This document shows positions 1-10,244 of a stretch of DNA of 64,000 nucleotides, in pieces (position 1 is the stretch's first letter; the number at the start of each line of letters is the position of its first letter). The stretch spans positions 785,001-849,000 of the forward strand of contig CAHIKZ030000838.1 in assembly GCA_903632075.3 (NCBI GenBank). The letters are read 5' to 3'. Below the pieces are notes generated by a model. It saw only the letters and a list, made by a program, of their open reading frames with translations. It was not told the DNA's origin and made no database searches. A program made the position numbers and the translations under genes. Source of the stretch: Acanthosepion pharaonis (lineage: Eukaryota > Mollusca > Cephalopoda > Sepiida > Sepiidae).

Positions 1-136
1 TACAGTAGTGAATACTTTATGTTAATCTGAAGTTGGAGATTCGTCTCCAGCTGTGCTGGTTAAACTCTCTGTCGCTGGGCAGAGAGAATTCCCAGGCGAG
101 GCTATGTCGAAGAGCAGAGTCTCGTTCCTGGAAAAG

Positions 137-138
<2 letters not shown>

Positions 139-183
<45 letters not shown>
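139..183. repeat. (TA)n microsatellite
   Basis: Uninterrupted TA dinucleotide run. The minus-strand frame through it gives only an Ile-Tyr repeat and is not a gene. Confidence 0.95.
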
Positions 184-187
<4 letters not shown>

Positions 188-338
188 TGTAACCTCATTG
201 CATAGTCGACAAGCAAATCAAATTTTATTTAAACAACGATTTTAGCAATGAACGTATTCATTGACAATAACGCTATTAACATATATTACCAAAATCAAGT
301 GCACTACAATTAAAAAATAATAATCATCATCATCATCA

Positions 339-640
339 TCATCTTGCGGCCTCAGCAGAGATTGAACTCACTAATACTTTGATTGGTGTAGTTCGTAATC
401 TTGTCAAATAGCTGAATTCTTGATGCTTCGCTAGGGCTATCAAGGGTGTTTTTAACGTGACACCAACACTAAATGGATTGCCAACCAAGGCTCAGAGAGA
501 CTCCATTCACCCTCCTCTAAGAGCAGGTTTGAATTCAGAGTTTTCCTTCTCCTAGACCAGTTGACATCCAAGGCTATAGAACCCAGTCTGTCCTGCTATT
601 TACCCATAGCTGGAGGGAGAAGAAAGAAGATTCACACCTT
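339..640. repeat. SINE-like repeat, copy 1 of a local direct pair
   Basis: This block begins at ATCTTGCGGCCTCAGC and recurs with few mismatches at 771-1112. It contains the motif CTGCTATTTACCCATAGCTGG, which also appears (often inverted or decayed) near 4327, 12150, 19250, 25915 and 33515, so it marks a dispersed short repeat family. Compared with copy 2 it lacks about 33 bp near position 373. No coding capacity is seen. Confidence 0.8.
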
Positions 641-750
641 TCCCAAGGGTGTTAGCACGTAAGTGAATGTAATGGATTCGACTGGAATTCGATTCTCAGA
701 TTCCTCAATCCAAGCTGCTATCCATTACTCCACCGTGCCTCCTCAAAGAT
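641..750 (-). repeat. tRNA-like SINE head, minus strand
   Basis: Read on the minus strand, this segment resembles the promoter half of a tRNA-derived SINE: an A-box-like GGAGTAATGGATAGC and a B-box-like GAATCGAATTCC. It continues the SINE-like block on its left. A related minus-strand copy lies at 34590-34745. It is too degenerate to be a functional tRNA. Confidence 0.5.
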
Positions 751-770
751 AGATAGATAGATAGATTATC

Positions 771-1112
771 ATCATCTTGCGGCCTCAGCCGAGATTGAAC
801 TCACTACACCTTTCTAGTAATCCTTATCTGTCATAGCTAATACTTTGATTGGTGTAATTCATAATCTTGTCAAATAGCTGAATTCTTGATGCTTCGCTAG
901 GGCTATCAAGGGTGTTTTTTTATCGTGACACCATCACTAAATGGATTGCCAACCAAGGCTCAGAGAGACTCCATTCACCCTCCTCTAAGAGCAGGTTTGA
1001 ATTCAGAGTTTTCCTTCTCCTAGACCAGTTGCCATCCAAGGCTATAGAACCCAGTCTGTCCTGCTATTTACCCATAGCTGGAGGGAGAAGAAAGAGGATT
1101 CACACCTGCCCA
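771..1112. repeat. SINE-like repeat, copy 2 of a local direct pair
   Basis: Direct repeat of 339-640, separated by the SINE head and a short (GATA)n run. The open frame across it (912-1145) is an artefact of the repeat. Confidence 0.8.
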
Positions 1113-1199
1113 AATACACATAGTATACATATAAGTGGATACTGAGATCAACTCCTAACGGTGACAGCCTGTTTCATGCTTGAACACAATCTTCAGGCC

Positions 1200-2830
1200 A
1201 TGAGTTTGGTGTTTTGGCTCGATTAGTTATATATTCAGGTGATAGGTACATTATAGACATTATGAGTAATAAGATCTATTATATTGTCTTAGCGGTTGTT
1301 GGATAGACTGCATCGGTTATGTTTGAAATTATTTTAGAGGCTGATGATTAGAAATAATCGGGGATCAGAGTGCGGGTATTTGTAGCTATTTTATAGTGTT
1401 GTTAACTTTTTACTCGTTATTTATTATTGTTTACTTATTTATTGATTATTATTACATTTATTTGTGTTTATGAGAGAATTCGTAGTTTTTTTATTTGTTT
1501 ATTACTTATCTAATTTGTTAATTTAATTTTTTGTTTATTTCATTTATTTTTTATCTTATTATTTACTATTTATTATTTACTTCATTTGTTTATTTATTTA
1601 TTTAGATTTTTTGTTTATTTTATTTATTTATCTTATTTGTTTACTTTCTCAATTTCTTTTTCTACGTTTGTTTTTATGTTCCTGTTGTACGGTACGTTAA
1701 ACCATATAATTTTCATTTTCTTGTTGGTACTTTTGTGATGTGTATGTGAGTGTTACCGAATATCCACTATCTTTTAATGTTGTTTCAAAATCTTTTTTGC
1801 CTTGATAGTTTCGTTAAAGAATAATCAAATATACTACGGCTAATTTATTGTGGGATCTGCTTGATTATTGTTGGCGGTTAGTTTGAAAGTTATGTGTATG
1901 TAAACTGGTGTGTCTTTGGGTTTTCTAAATGGCTGATATGTACTTTTTTCGTATGTTGGGTGAGACCTCAAGGATATCTTCTTTTAGGCTTGTTTTATGT
2001 TTATTCGAATCCCATATTTTTTTAAATTTATGATTATTTTTCTGTTTTTTTTTCTGTTTTTGTTTTTTTGTTTGTTATAGTTTCTTAGGATTTTGAGGCT
2101 ATCGTCCCTGTAGGGTCCTATATGATTTTTATCGATTATTTTACTTATTTCTGGTAAATGTATAACTATTAGATTGCAAGTCTCTACATCCTCAGCACTT
2201 CCTATTGTAATGACAAATGTCCCGTCTTTCTTCATCCATGCGTCTTCATTGTCTAATAATGGTGATTTTCGGGTGTGTTTAATTATTTTTATTTCGTTTG
2301 TGCTTATTTTTATTTGTTCTTGAGTTAAGGAGGTGGTTATAGAAGGGTAGAAATCTTTTATATTTAGTTGTATAAATTAGTAATTAAGTCTGTTTTTGCT
2401 GTTTATATATGTCTATATCTGTTTTTTATTTATTTGTCTTTCCATTGGTTTACTCCTAATTTCGTCCTTAATTCTGAGTTAATTATTGCTAGTAATTTTC
2501 ACTTATTTAACATAATTAACGTTTAGCAGGGTTTATGAGTTTGTATGTTAGATTTGTTTTGAAATATTCTTTGTGGCCTTTTAGTGTAACGAATTCTTGG
2601 GATTTAGTGATGTAATTCATTCGAAGGTCTAATATTTGATCGATTATTTTAGCTTCAATGTTGTAGATTTGTGTGCTTTTTCTGTATGTTTTAATTATGT
2701 TGTCTTTGAGTAGCTTGTTGTATCTTAGTGGGCTTAGTTCATATACATTTCTAATGAATCTGCGATAAATTTTTAATTTAGTTTTATGTCCTATTTTTTT
2801 CTGGAAAGCATCTAATTGTTTATGAAATGT
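1200..2830 (-). pseudogene. Penelope-like reverse transcriptase, decayed
   Basis: Conceptual minus-strand translation shows the order expected of a Penelope-type reverse transcriptase. From the right edge (about 2825) there is an N-terminal part with PLRYNKLLKDNIIKTYRKST, then FVTLKGHKEYFKTN and LINPAK, then a palm region near 2370-2330 reading KDFYPSIT, then MKKDG and the catalytic-type YRDD box in GPYRDDSLKILRNYN (about 2130-2090), then a tail with FNVPYNRNIKTN-like sequence near 1690. Frame shifts and stops interrupt it. No GIY-YIG endonuclease is visible before the sequence fades into T-rich DNA at 1400-1650. It is a dead copy of a mobile element. Assignment to the Penelope group rests on remembered family motifs and has not been searched. 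Confidence 0.7.
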
Positions 2831-2919
2831 TATGTTTCTTACTAACTTCGTTAAATTTTTCTCGAAGTTGTCTACTTTGCATACACTATATCCCTGCTAT
2901 AGCATACCTTAAAACTACA

Positions 2920-2961
2920 CACACACGTACGCACGCACGCACACACGCACACACTCTCTCT

Positions 2962-2997
<36 letters not shown>

Positions 2998-2998
2998 C
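2920..2998. repeat. Compound (CA)/(CT)/(TA) microsatellite
   Basis: Alternating ACAC/ACGC, CTCT and TATA runs. The frame 2827-3039 crosses it and is not credible as a gene. Confidence 0.9.
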
Positions 2999-3084
2999 AA
3001 AGAAATATAGTTTTAAGGTGTGCTATATTTATGGGATAAACTGCTCAATGTCAGAGGTAGAGCGTATGCAAATATAAATATAAA

Positions 3085-3969
3085 AGTGACCATTGAAGTC
3101 AACACTCAGAGGCGACAGACTGTTTTATGCTAGACGCAATCGTCAGGCCAGTCTACAACTTTTCAGAGAGACCATTGAAAGTAGAAGAGAAACCTCTGAA
3201 CTATGTAAAGTCTTTCACCTATCTTGATAGCAAAGACAATTACAGTGGAACTTTAGATGATGAAATCATGCATCGGATTTCTAAGGCTATCAGTTCTTTC
3301 GGCAAACTTCACCATCGCTTGTGGAATGTGCGGGGTATTCGACTGGATACGAAAATTCGGGTTTAAAGAACTATTGTCCTTGCCATCCTTTTGTATGGCT
3401 CAGAGTCGTGGACTCCATACAGGTACCATATACGCCAGCTAGATGTTTTCCATAAAATCTGTCTGCGTGCAATCTGTGGAGTTAACCTTCAAGATAGGAC
3501 ATCTAACGTAGACCTGTTTAACAGGTGTAATATTGGAGCAATCGAGACTTTTATCATACAATCTCAGTTACGGTGGACTGGTCATGTCTTGAGAATGTCT
3601 GATGACAGGATACCCAAGATCCTAATGTACAGCCAGTTAAATCAGGGCTACAGGAATGTAGGACGCCCATGGCGAAGATACAAAGACAAGCTGAAAAGCA
3701 ACTTGTCAGCAGTCAATATACCACATAACACCATTGAACGCTTAGCCTTGGAGCGGGTAGAATGGAGATCAACATGTTTTAGTGGACTCAGCAATTTTAA
3801 ATCTGCTTGTCTGGATCATCTTCAAGAAACGAGAGCACGATCTAAAAGGTCAGCCAATCTAACAGTGATCTCATCTCATAATCCTCACACTTGCTCCATA
3901 TGTGGCCTCCTTTGTAAATCACTAGCGGGTCTTAAATGCCACTTAAGATTATCGCACAAACTTTTATAA
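3085..3969 (+). pseudogene. RTE-like LINE, C-terminal reverse transcriptase end
   Basis: The plus-strand frame from about 3127 reads as the C-terminal portion of a non-LTR reverse transcriptase. It has the post-palm 'SFTYLDSK' strand, the DDEIMHRISKAISSFGKLHHR helix region, LLYGSESWT, QLRWTGHVLRM, then VGRPWRRYKDKL. It ends with a Cys-Cys-His-His finger (CSICGLLCKSLAGLKCHLRLSH) before the stop at 3967. Only one in-frame stop (TAA 3364-3366) breaks the two long frames, so this copy is fairly young. The catalytic YxDD part lies upstream of the preserved segment, so the element is 5-prime truncated and cannot be autonomous. Clade is RTE-like by resemblance. Confidence 0.8.
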
Positions 3970-4022
3970 CTGAATCAATAAGCTGTCAGATTCTCATACG
4001 TCGAAACCGACGAGAGAGTCCA

Positions 4023-4025
<3 letters not shown>

Positions 4026-4080
<55 letters not shown>
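4026..4080. repeat. (TA)n microsatellite
   Basis: TA run directly 3-prime of the RTE-like LINE end, with a 50-bp linker. It may be its tail or a separate microsatellite. Confidence 0.9.
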
Positions 4081-4082
<2 letters not shown>

Positions 4083-4269
4083 TTGTAGACCCTCCCTTTT
4101 CAACGTATGTCTCCAATAATACAGTTTAGAGCTGAACCGCTATACCTCCAACATGGATAATTTGATTATAGCGGCTAAGGTTTGTATAGAACCAGTCACA
4201 CTTTTCAGAAGAGCTTATAAGAGAGAAATGGTGCTCATTTTCTCATAAATTATTCAAACAGCCCTCCCC

Positions 4270-4680
4270 AAGCTTGAACTAAGTTTTCTTTTTCCTAGAC
4301 TGTTTGCTCGAGAGACCGGTTAGCCCTGCTATTTAACCCATAGCTAATAGAGAAAATGGATTCATATCTTTCGCAAGTGTATCTATGTGAAACAACCTCG
4401 GCCGATATTTGAAAACCCCATGCCAATCAAACTCTATATTACTAATTTGCGGGACGAGCCTTTTTCTCGTCGTTCTGCAGTAGATATTTAATCCCATGTC
4501 TTTCGGAACTGAGGCTCTCATCGTAGCTTTTTCTATATTTTTCATACGTACTAACAGTCAATACTTTTTGGGGGAAGATAGTGATTTCCTATTGGCTTCT
4601 CTACAGCTTTGAATTCGGTGTTGTTCTTCTCCTAAACTAGATGCTTAAGAGCTCTGTCTGACTCTTTTATCAATCGCTAT
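4270..4680. repeat. Fragments of the SINE-like family
   Basis: Two short pieces (about 4275-4380 and 4608-4680) match the 'AGTTTTCTTTTTCCTAGAC ... CTGCTATTTAACCCATAGCT' part of the SINE-like family at 339-640. The sequence between them is not recognised. Confidence 0.5.
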
Positions 4681-4681
4681 A

Positions 4682-4709
4682 AGGGTAGTTCAAAAAGTTC
4701 TAAGCCTCA
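4682..4709 (+). repeat. mariner left terminal inverted repeat
   Basis: Pairs with 5877-5905 in reverse complement and is preceded by TA. Confidence 0.85.
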
Positions 4710-5876
4710 TCCAGAAGGAGTTGGAGAAACAAGACAGCTTTTCACTATTTTTCAATATAGTCTCCCTTGTTATCAATGCACTTGGTTCAACGATGCTTAA
4801 GCATTGCAATTCCAAAACGGAATAAGATGGCGTCCTTGTCTTCCAAAGATTCCTTCACAGCATACATGTTCTTATCATTATTTCCAAAATGACGCCAACA
4901 CAGATGAGATTTAAGTTGAGAAAGCAGGAAGGAATCAGATGGAGCTAGCTGAGTCTTGTGTGCAAGAGGATGGGGATAGCGGTTCAAAAACCACAGTTAT
5001 CTGCTTCAGCTACTACAACCTGAGCAGTGTGAACAGGCGCATTATCGTGGAGCAAGAGCTTCCATCTGAGTTTCGATTTGATTGCTTCCTTCACTTGTCT
5101 TAATTTTAGTGCATAATACTGTCCATTAATAGTTTTTCCCTTTTTCCGTGGAGTCTATCATGATTACGCCTTCAGAATCCCCCCCCCCAAATGTCATCGC
5201 CTTGCCAACCGACGCTACCTGCTTGAACTTATTCGAGGGTAGAGAATCAGTGTTTCCACTGTTTGCTTTGAATCTTTGATTCAGGTTCGAAGTGGTGAAC
5301 TCAGTCTGAAATGTCTTGGAAATGTTAACCCTTTTCAGCTTCTACTCTGGTGTCAGCATTCTTGGGGCCCATCTTGCATACAGCTTTCTCATCACCAAGA
5401 TCTCAGTTAAAACAGTATGAAATAAATCAGAACTGATGTCTATGTACTTAGTTATCTGCTTGGACAGTGAGAAATCTGTCATCCAAAAGCATACGGTGAA
5501 TGGCATCAACTTGTTCATCAGCGGTTGAGGTTTCTGGACGGGCTGACTGAGGGTCATTTTCTCTGCTGTCCTTGCCCTCAGTTGAATTCTGCAGGTCCTT
5601 CTTCACAGTTGCATAGGAAAGGGAGTCCTCAGCAAATCTCTGTAACATGTCCTCATGGATTTCCTTAGACGTCATACATTTCTTTTGCAGATATTATATG
5701 ACTGTTTGAACCTCATTTTTGTCCATTTTTAGATTTGTCGCACACATCTCAAATTTATGTGGGCCTCACCTACACAGAAATTAAGACAGAAATCTGAATT
5801 AGTTTTACTAGTTTTATGAGAAGCGGTAATGTGTTTACACAACAAAATTGTTTACCTATGACTCTTCTTTCTGAGT

Positions 5877-5905
5877 GAGGCTTAGGACTTTTTGAACGAC
5901 CCTCC
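5877..5905 (-). repeat. mariner right terminal inverted repeat
   Basis: Reverse complement of the left end with a few substitutions, followed by TA at 5906-5907. Confidence 0.85.
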
Positions 5906-5907
5906 TA

Positions 5908-6726
5908 GCGTGAGAAAGAAAGCCTTCAAGTTAAAATAAAAATGGCTTATCTTGGTAAAGTTTCTTGCTGCTTTCTCTACTCTTTAAAATTCATAGTTTT
6001 TTTCTTCTGCACTAGATAAAAATAATTGTAAGAGGAAATTTTATGACAGCTGAGGTGATCTCCAAGACGAAGCCACGTGAATTTGATAATCATATTAATG
6101 TTTAATTCATTTTTTTACACATTTTATTCTTATATCAAACTTTACTAAAGGTCTGGCTTAATTTTCCGTATTTTTAAATGTTTTCATGTATAAAGATATT
6201 GTGTAGGTGCTCATGTCTTTGTATTTGTTTGGGTGTGCGTGTTCATGGGTGTGATTATGCGTGTGGTTGCAGGTGTTTTAATATTCATATCTAAAAAGGA
6301 ATGAATTAAAAGAAAGCAATTAAATGTGCCGAAGCAAGTTACTTAGAAATTTACAGCTAACAAAGAAACATATTGCGTGATGCTTTTGGATCTGTCTTTT
6401 GTCTGTACTTGTATAGGTGGCGGGGGGGTGTTTGCGTACGTGTAGGTTATTTGAATGTCAAAGGCACTCCAGAAAAAAATGAATTAGCCATACATCAAAT
6501 TCAGCCGAAGTTCCGTGTCCGTGGAGACTTATCAGTAAACAGGATGCAGGATTTAAATTCAAAGGGAAATCCTGGTCGATATCAGGCAAAATTCACCTGT
6601 AACTCCATTCCTAATAACAAAGTAATAAGCAAAAGGTCTCTTGTAATGAACGCTGTTTAGTAAAAAAAATAACCATAAAATTTAAAGAAATATATGACAT
6701 ATGGATACTTATTTAATTATCACTTA
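5908..6726. other. No gene recognised
   Basis: AT-rich non-coding sequence. The frame at 6373-6660 (95 codons) has no recognisable motif, no splice context and biased composition, so I do not call it. Confidence 0.6.
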
Positions 6727-6749
6727 CTCTCTCACACACATACACACAA

Positions 6750-6809
<60 letters not shown>
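6727..6809. repeat. (CA)n-(TA)n microsatellite
   Basis: CACACA followed by a long TA run. Confidence 0.95.
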
Positions 6810-6812
<3 letters not shown>

Positions 6813-6829
6813 ATGTCTATTTCTCTTTA

Positions 6830-7245
6830 TTTTAATCCTCTCCAATCAAAATTATCGCCAGACCTATTACGATGCACAATTAATACACTGACTGTATTTT
6901 GTTGTAAAATATCCCCTGTTTTTTCATGCAAGGTGTATAATAATTACGCATGTTATTTTTTTTCTCCCACTACAAGATCCAAGAACCACGCAAGGTAGAT
7001 GATTACTGAATTAAATTGTTTTAAGAGCCCAAGTGAGGAAGAAGGGGGAGAATATGTAAGATAGATATCGGTTGACTCTAGACTTAAAGAGGCCAAGATA
7101 GCAGAGGTCGGGGAAGCATTCTCTCGGGAGTTTATTTCACAAAGCGAGAGCTCTGGGGAATAAACTACCCGAGTGAGACTTCCTCACTACTAAAGTAATA
7201 CGAAAAGAATGAGCAGGATTCTTTATACAATAAACAGTTGCCTGA
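6830..7245 (-). repeat. Jockey-like LINE 3-prime end, inverted partner of 8690-9062
   Basis: The stretch 6840-6975 is the reverse complement of about 8941-9060 with few changes. The next 250 bp match the reverse complement of 8690-8930, including the segment that encodes the Jockey-like C-terminal motif on the other strand. The minus strand here therefore carries a LINE 3-prime end and 3-prime UTR. Confidence 0.8.
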
Positions 7246-7820
7246 TCTCCTTTGTTTGGATTTCAGTAGGGGAGTCAAAAGGTCCTTTTCAGTCTTGTAA
7301 CTTCACTTCTGACATCACACTTAGTTGAATGCAGAGGTAAAACAGCACATGTTTTCAAAGCGGCTACGTCAAATAGAAAATTCTATATTGTCTTTATCAC
7401 TGCCTGGTGACCCAGATTACAGCGTTGATATTCCTTTTATTCTGCGGGACATTAAGAATGAAATCATCAACAGATGGGTATCTTTATTTGCGAAATAATT
7501 CAGACTATCCAGAGCTTAACGAAGGAGGATTGAATATTTTACCAGGAGATTTCATAACATATTTTTGGGGTATATTTGAAAATGTTTACGGGTTTGTACT
7601 GTTTGGAGCTTTTTGGTATAATTCACAATTATTTTTTTTTAAATTTTGACTGTATGGTGATATGAAATTAAAAATCATATAGATAATTACGACGTTTTTC
7701 TCACTCACTTTTGTACCGGCACTAAGAAATTGATGCGTGCACTTGAGAGGATTAAAATAAAATAAATAGATATAATATGTCTAGATTATTCAACCAAATA
7801 TGCTTGAATGAAGATATGCC
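7246..7820. other. Unassigned spacer with one small open frame
   Basis: Sequence between the inverted LINE ends. The plus-strand frame 7407-7649 starts with a hydrophobic segment (MTQITALIFLLFCGTLRM) and holds tyrosine- and asparagine-rich sequence, then runs into a poly-T-coded Phe tail. No family is recognised and no homologous copy is seen in the window. It could be chance or a fragment of an exon. Confidence 0.3.
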
Positions 7821-7827
7821 GCCTATA

Positions 7828-7828
7828 C

Positions 7829-7870
<42 letters not shown>
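7828..7870. repeat. (GATA)n microsatellite
   Basis: About ten ATAG/GATA units. Confidence 0.95.
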
Positions 7871-8410
7871 CCACAGACAGACTGTTTCGTTGTTTCACAG
7901 CTCATCAGTGTGGCTAGAGGTCCGGTTGCCTCTAGTTAGGATTGAAATCCGACTGAATTGGCGTCAGTTGGGATTCTACCACTAACCCGTTGGCGCACGG
8001 TAGGGTTGTAGCTGAATTTAAGCGTATATATTTTTTAGATAAGCACACTGAGAGAACTCGATATGTTTTGAACAATAAAAATATTGAGAAATTAAAAAAT
8101 TAAAATTTTCAGGCACACTGAGTTGTATATTAATATTTTTTTTTGTTTTATTATTTGAATTAGATTCCTCGACTAGTTTCGGCCAGCATGGCCATCATCA
8201 GGAGAAAAAAAATTGTTTGTTAGCAGCAGTGAACTACAGGCATGATTGACTTGATGAAGAAGATGAACTTTATCTGTAGTTTTCATTTGTTTGTTTTTTA
8301 TTTGTTTTTTTATCGTAAATTTTGGTCAGTCCTTGTGTTGGTCAAACTGTCTCTTTTAAGTTGTTATTTAAGATAAAAGCTGGATAGATTCATGCTGCTC
8401 TGAATTCGCG
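7871..8410. other. No gene recognised; possible Penelope-type end
   Basis: AT-rich. The short motif GACTAGTTTCGGCCAGCATGG near 8171 followed by ATCATCAGGAGAA resembles the 'cgaccg/TTTCGGC ... TTCAGG' end motifs of Penelope elements seen at 34395 and 58790. Evidence is weak. Confidence 0.3.
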
Positions 8411-8415
8411 CGGCC

Positions 8416-8461
<46 letters not shown>

Positions 8462-8476
8462 AAGAGAGAGAGAGAC
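8416..8476. repeat. (TA)/(TG)/(GA) compound microsatellite
   Basis: Short TA, TG and GA runs in succession. Confidence 0.9.
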
Positions 8477-8689
8477 TGTATGTGTGTGTTTTTTAAGGTT
8501 TTCGGTAGGGTTCTATGTAGTTATACACTTTTTTGCTTTTAAGATGGATTTAAGTTTTGTACTGTAATCATTTTTGGTGTCATAATATAAGTATTTTAGA
8601 GATCTCATTTTGTGAAAATATGAAAGATTTTATATCACACGGCCTAACTATTTTTAAAATAATGGAATTTGAACTATTGTATAAGGAAT

Positions 8690-9062
8690 CATGCTCATTC
8701 TTTTCGTATTACTTTGGTATTGAGGAAGTCTCACTCAGGCAGTTTATTTTCCAGAGGTCTCGCTTTGTGAAACACACTCCCAAGAGAATGCTTCCCCAAC
8801 CTCTGGGCTCTTTAAGTCTAGAGTCAACCGATATCTATCTTACATATTCTTATAATATGAACCTCTTCCCCTTCTTCCTCACTTGGGTAATCATCTACCT
8901 TGAGTGGTTCTTGGACCTTGTAATTTGTGAAAAAAAATAACACGCGTAATTATTATACACCTTGCATGAAAAAACAGGGATATTTTACAACAAAATACAG
9001 TCAGTGTATTGGTTGTACATTGTATTAGGCCTGGCGATAAATTTAGATTTAAGTCATGCAGT
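8690..9062 (+). pseudogene. Jockey-like LINE 3-prime end
   Basis: The plus-strand frame from 8557 becomes recognisable at about 8725. It reads VSLRQFIFQRSRFVKHTPKR, then LPQPLGSLSLESTDIYLTY, matching the extreme C-terminus of Jockey/CR1-like reverse transcriptases (the 'F..R...LWN.LP...F......FKSRVNRYL' tail). The following 3-prime UTR (8941-9060) is the inverted copy of 6840-6975. Only the end of the element is present. Confidence 0.7.
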
Positions 9063-9464
9063 TCTGATGAAAAGAAAACCTATTAACATGAAAATATATT
9101 GAAATATTAATTGAATATATTAATTTAGGAATCTTTAGTAAATTTCCGTCCAGAATCTTCCTTTCTTCACCAACTTACCACTAATATAGTGATGGATAAT
9201 TCAAAATAAAAACGATAAAAATAAAGGTGATGATAACTGAATGAGATAGGGTATGTTTAACATTGAGATTCAAAGGACGTTAACATTCAGATTTAAAGGC
9301 ACAGCGTTTACATATCTTTAATGTTTCAATGTAAACTAACTTTACTTTGTTGTATTTCTCTACTACATTTTCAAATATAAATTTGATTCTATAAAAAAAC
9401 GTCTTGGAATGAAACGCGTCACGAATACGATTATCTAATTTGTCTTATATTTTATCCATTTTAT

Positions 9465-9467
<3 letters not shown>

Positions 9468-9529
<62 letters not shown>

Positions 9530-9617
9530 TAGATATATATATATATATTTAGATACATATTTAGATATATATATATATTTAGATATATATTTAGATATAT
9601 ATATATATATATTTAGA

Positions 9618-9647
<30 letters not shown>
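9468..9647. repeat. Long (TA)n with TTTAGATA interruptions
   Basis: TA array interrupted by several TTTAGATA(C/T)ATA units, a higher-order pattern. Confidence 0.95.
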
Positions 9648-9648
<1 letters not shown>

Positions 9649-9895
9649 ATGTTATATTCGAATATTCGATATAAATATATCATTATTTTATATTTGAATC
9701 TTTTTTTCTGATTACGCAAGGTATTAGCTTTATCTTGTCTTCTTCGACCATAAATCGTACTTGCTGTTACTATATTAGTTTTATTATTAACTTTTAATTG
9801 TTTTTATCCTTATGACCATTATTACATTAACATTACTATTATTAGTTATATCATTGGCATTTCCATCAATAACATCATTATTTTACTGTTTCTAG

Positions 9896-9896
<1 letters not shown>

Positions 9897-9932
<36 letters not shown>
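9897..9932. repeat. (ATT)n microsatellite
   Basis: Trinucleotide ATT run inside the dispersed repeat. Confidence 0.9.
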
Positions 9933-10244
9933 GCCATGCAATATTGATAACGATAATAAATGATAATTTTAGGGATATTTTTACTTCTAATTCTTTTCGT
10001 AAATATTTTTTTATATTTTTTTATTCTAATTCATCCTCCTCTTAATGTTCAAAGTTTAACATCTAGATGAATCTGATGTCAAAATTTAATTTTAAATGTT
10101 GAGTGCCTCTGCATCTTGAACATTTCCATGTAATCATTCGCATTTATTGCATTTTCTCTCCTACCTCCCCATTTTTCACATATACAAATTCTCCATCAAG
10201 ACGACAGTCATTTTTAGTAATTACTAATAGTTTTTTCCATCTTG

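Larger units (their letters stand above)
4682..5905 (-). mobile_element. mariner transposon, nearly complete, transposase broken
   Basis: Both ends are present. The left begins AGGGTAGTTCAAAAAGTTCT and the right, read inverted, gives GGAGGGTCGTTCAAAAAGTC. The 28-bp ends differ at a few bases. A TA dinucleotide flanks each side (4680-4681 and 5906-5907), the target duplication expected of mariner/Tc1. The minus-strand transposase is split by frame shifts. An N-terminal piece carries SYATVKKDLQN and DEQVDAIHRMLLDDR (about 5620-5450), then VHTVLTEI-like and ARWAPRML sequence (about 5420-5345). Near the left end is the catalytic-region remnant LAPSDSFLLSQLKSHL (about 4940-4890). Length (1224 bp) is normal for the family. 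The transposase is not intact. Confidence 0.9.
9080..10065 (+). repeat. Dispersed non-coding repeat, copy 1
   Basis: AT-rich DNA that matches 31870-32740 in the same orientation. Shared landmarks include GTTTAACATTGAGATTCA, CATATCTTTAA, TTTCAAATATAAATTTGATT and TACTGTTTCTAGATTATTATT. The copies differ by microsatellite content: this one has long TA arrays, copy 2 has GT and a 41-bp minisatellite. No coding signal is seen. Confidence 0.75.

Noticed and set aside
22..216. Open frame with long Ile-Tyr repeat
   Set aside because: It is a (TA)n microsatellite read on the minus strand. The same applies to frames at 42876-43214 (N-terminal part) and 44212-44451.
6373..6660. 95-codon open frame
   Set aside because: No motif, no codon-use contrast and no homologous copy. 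Long frames of this size occur by chance in 64 kb.
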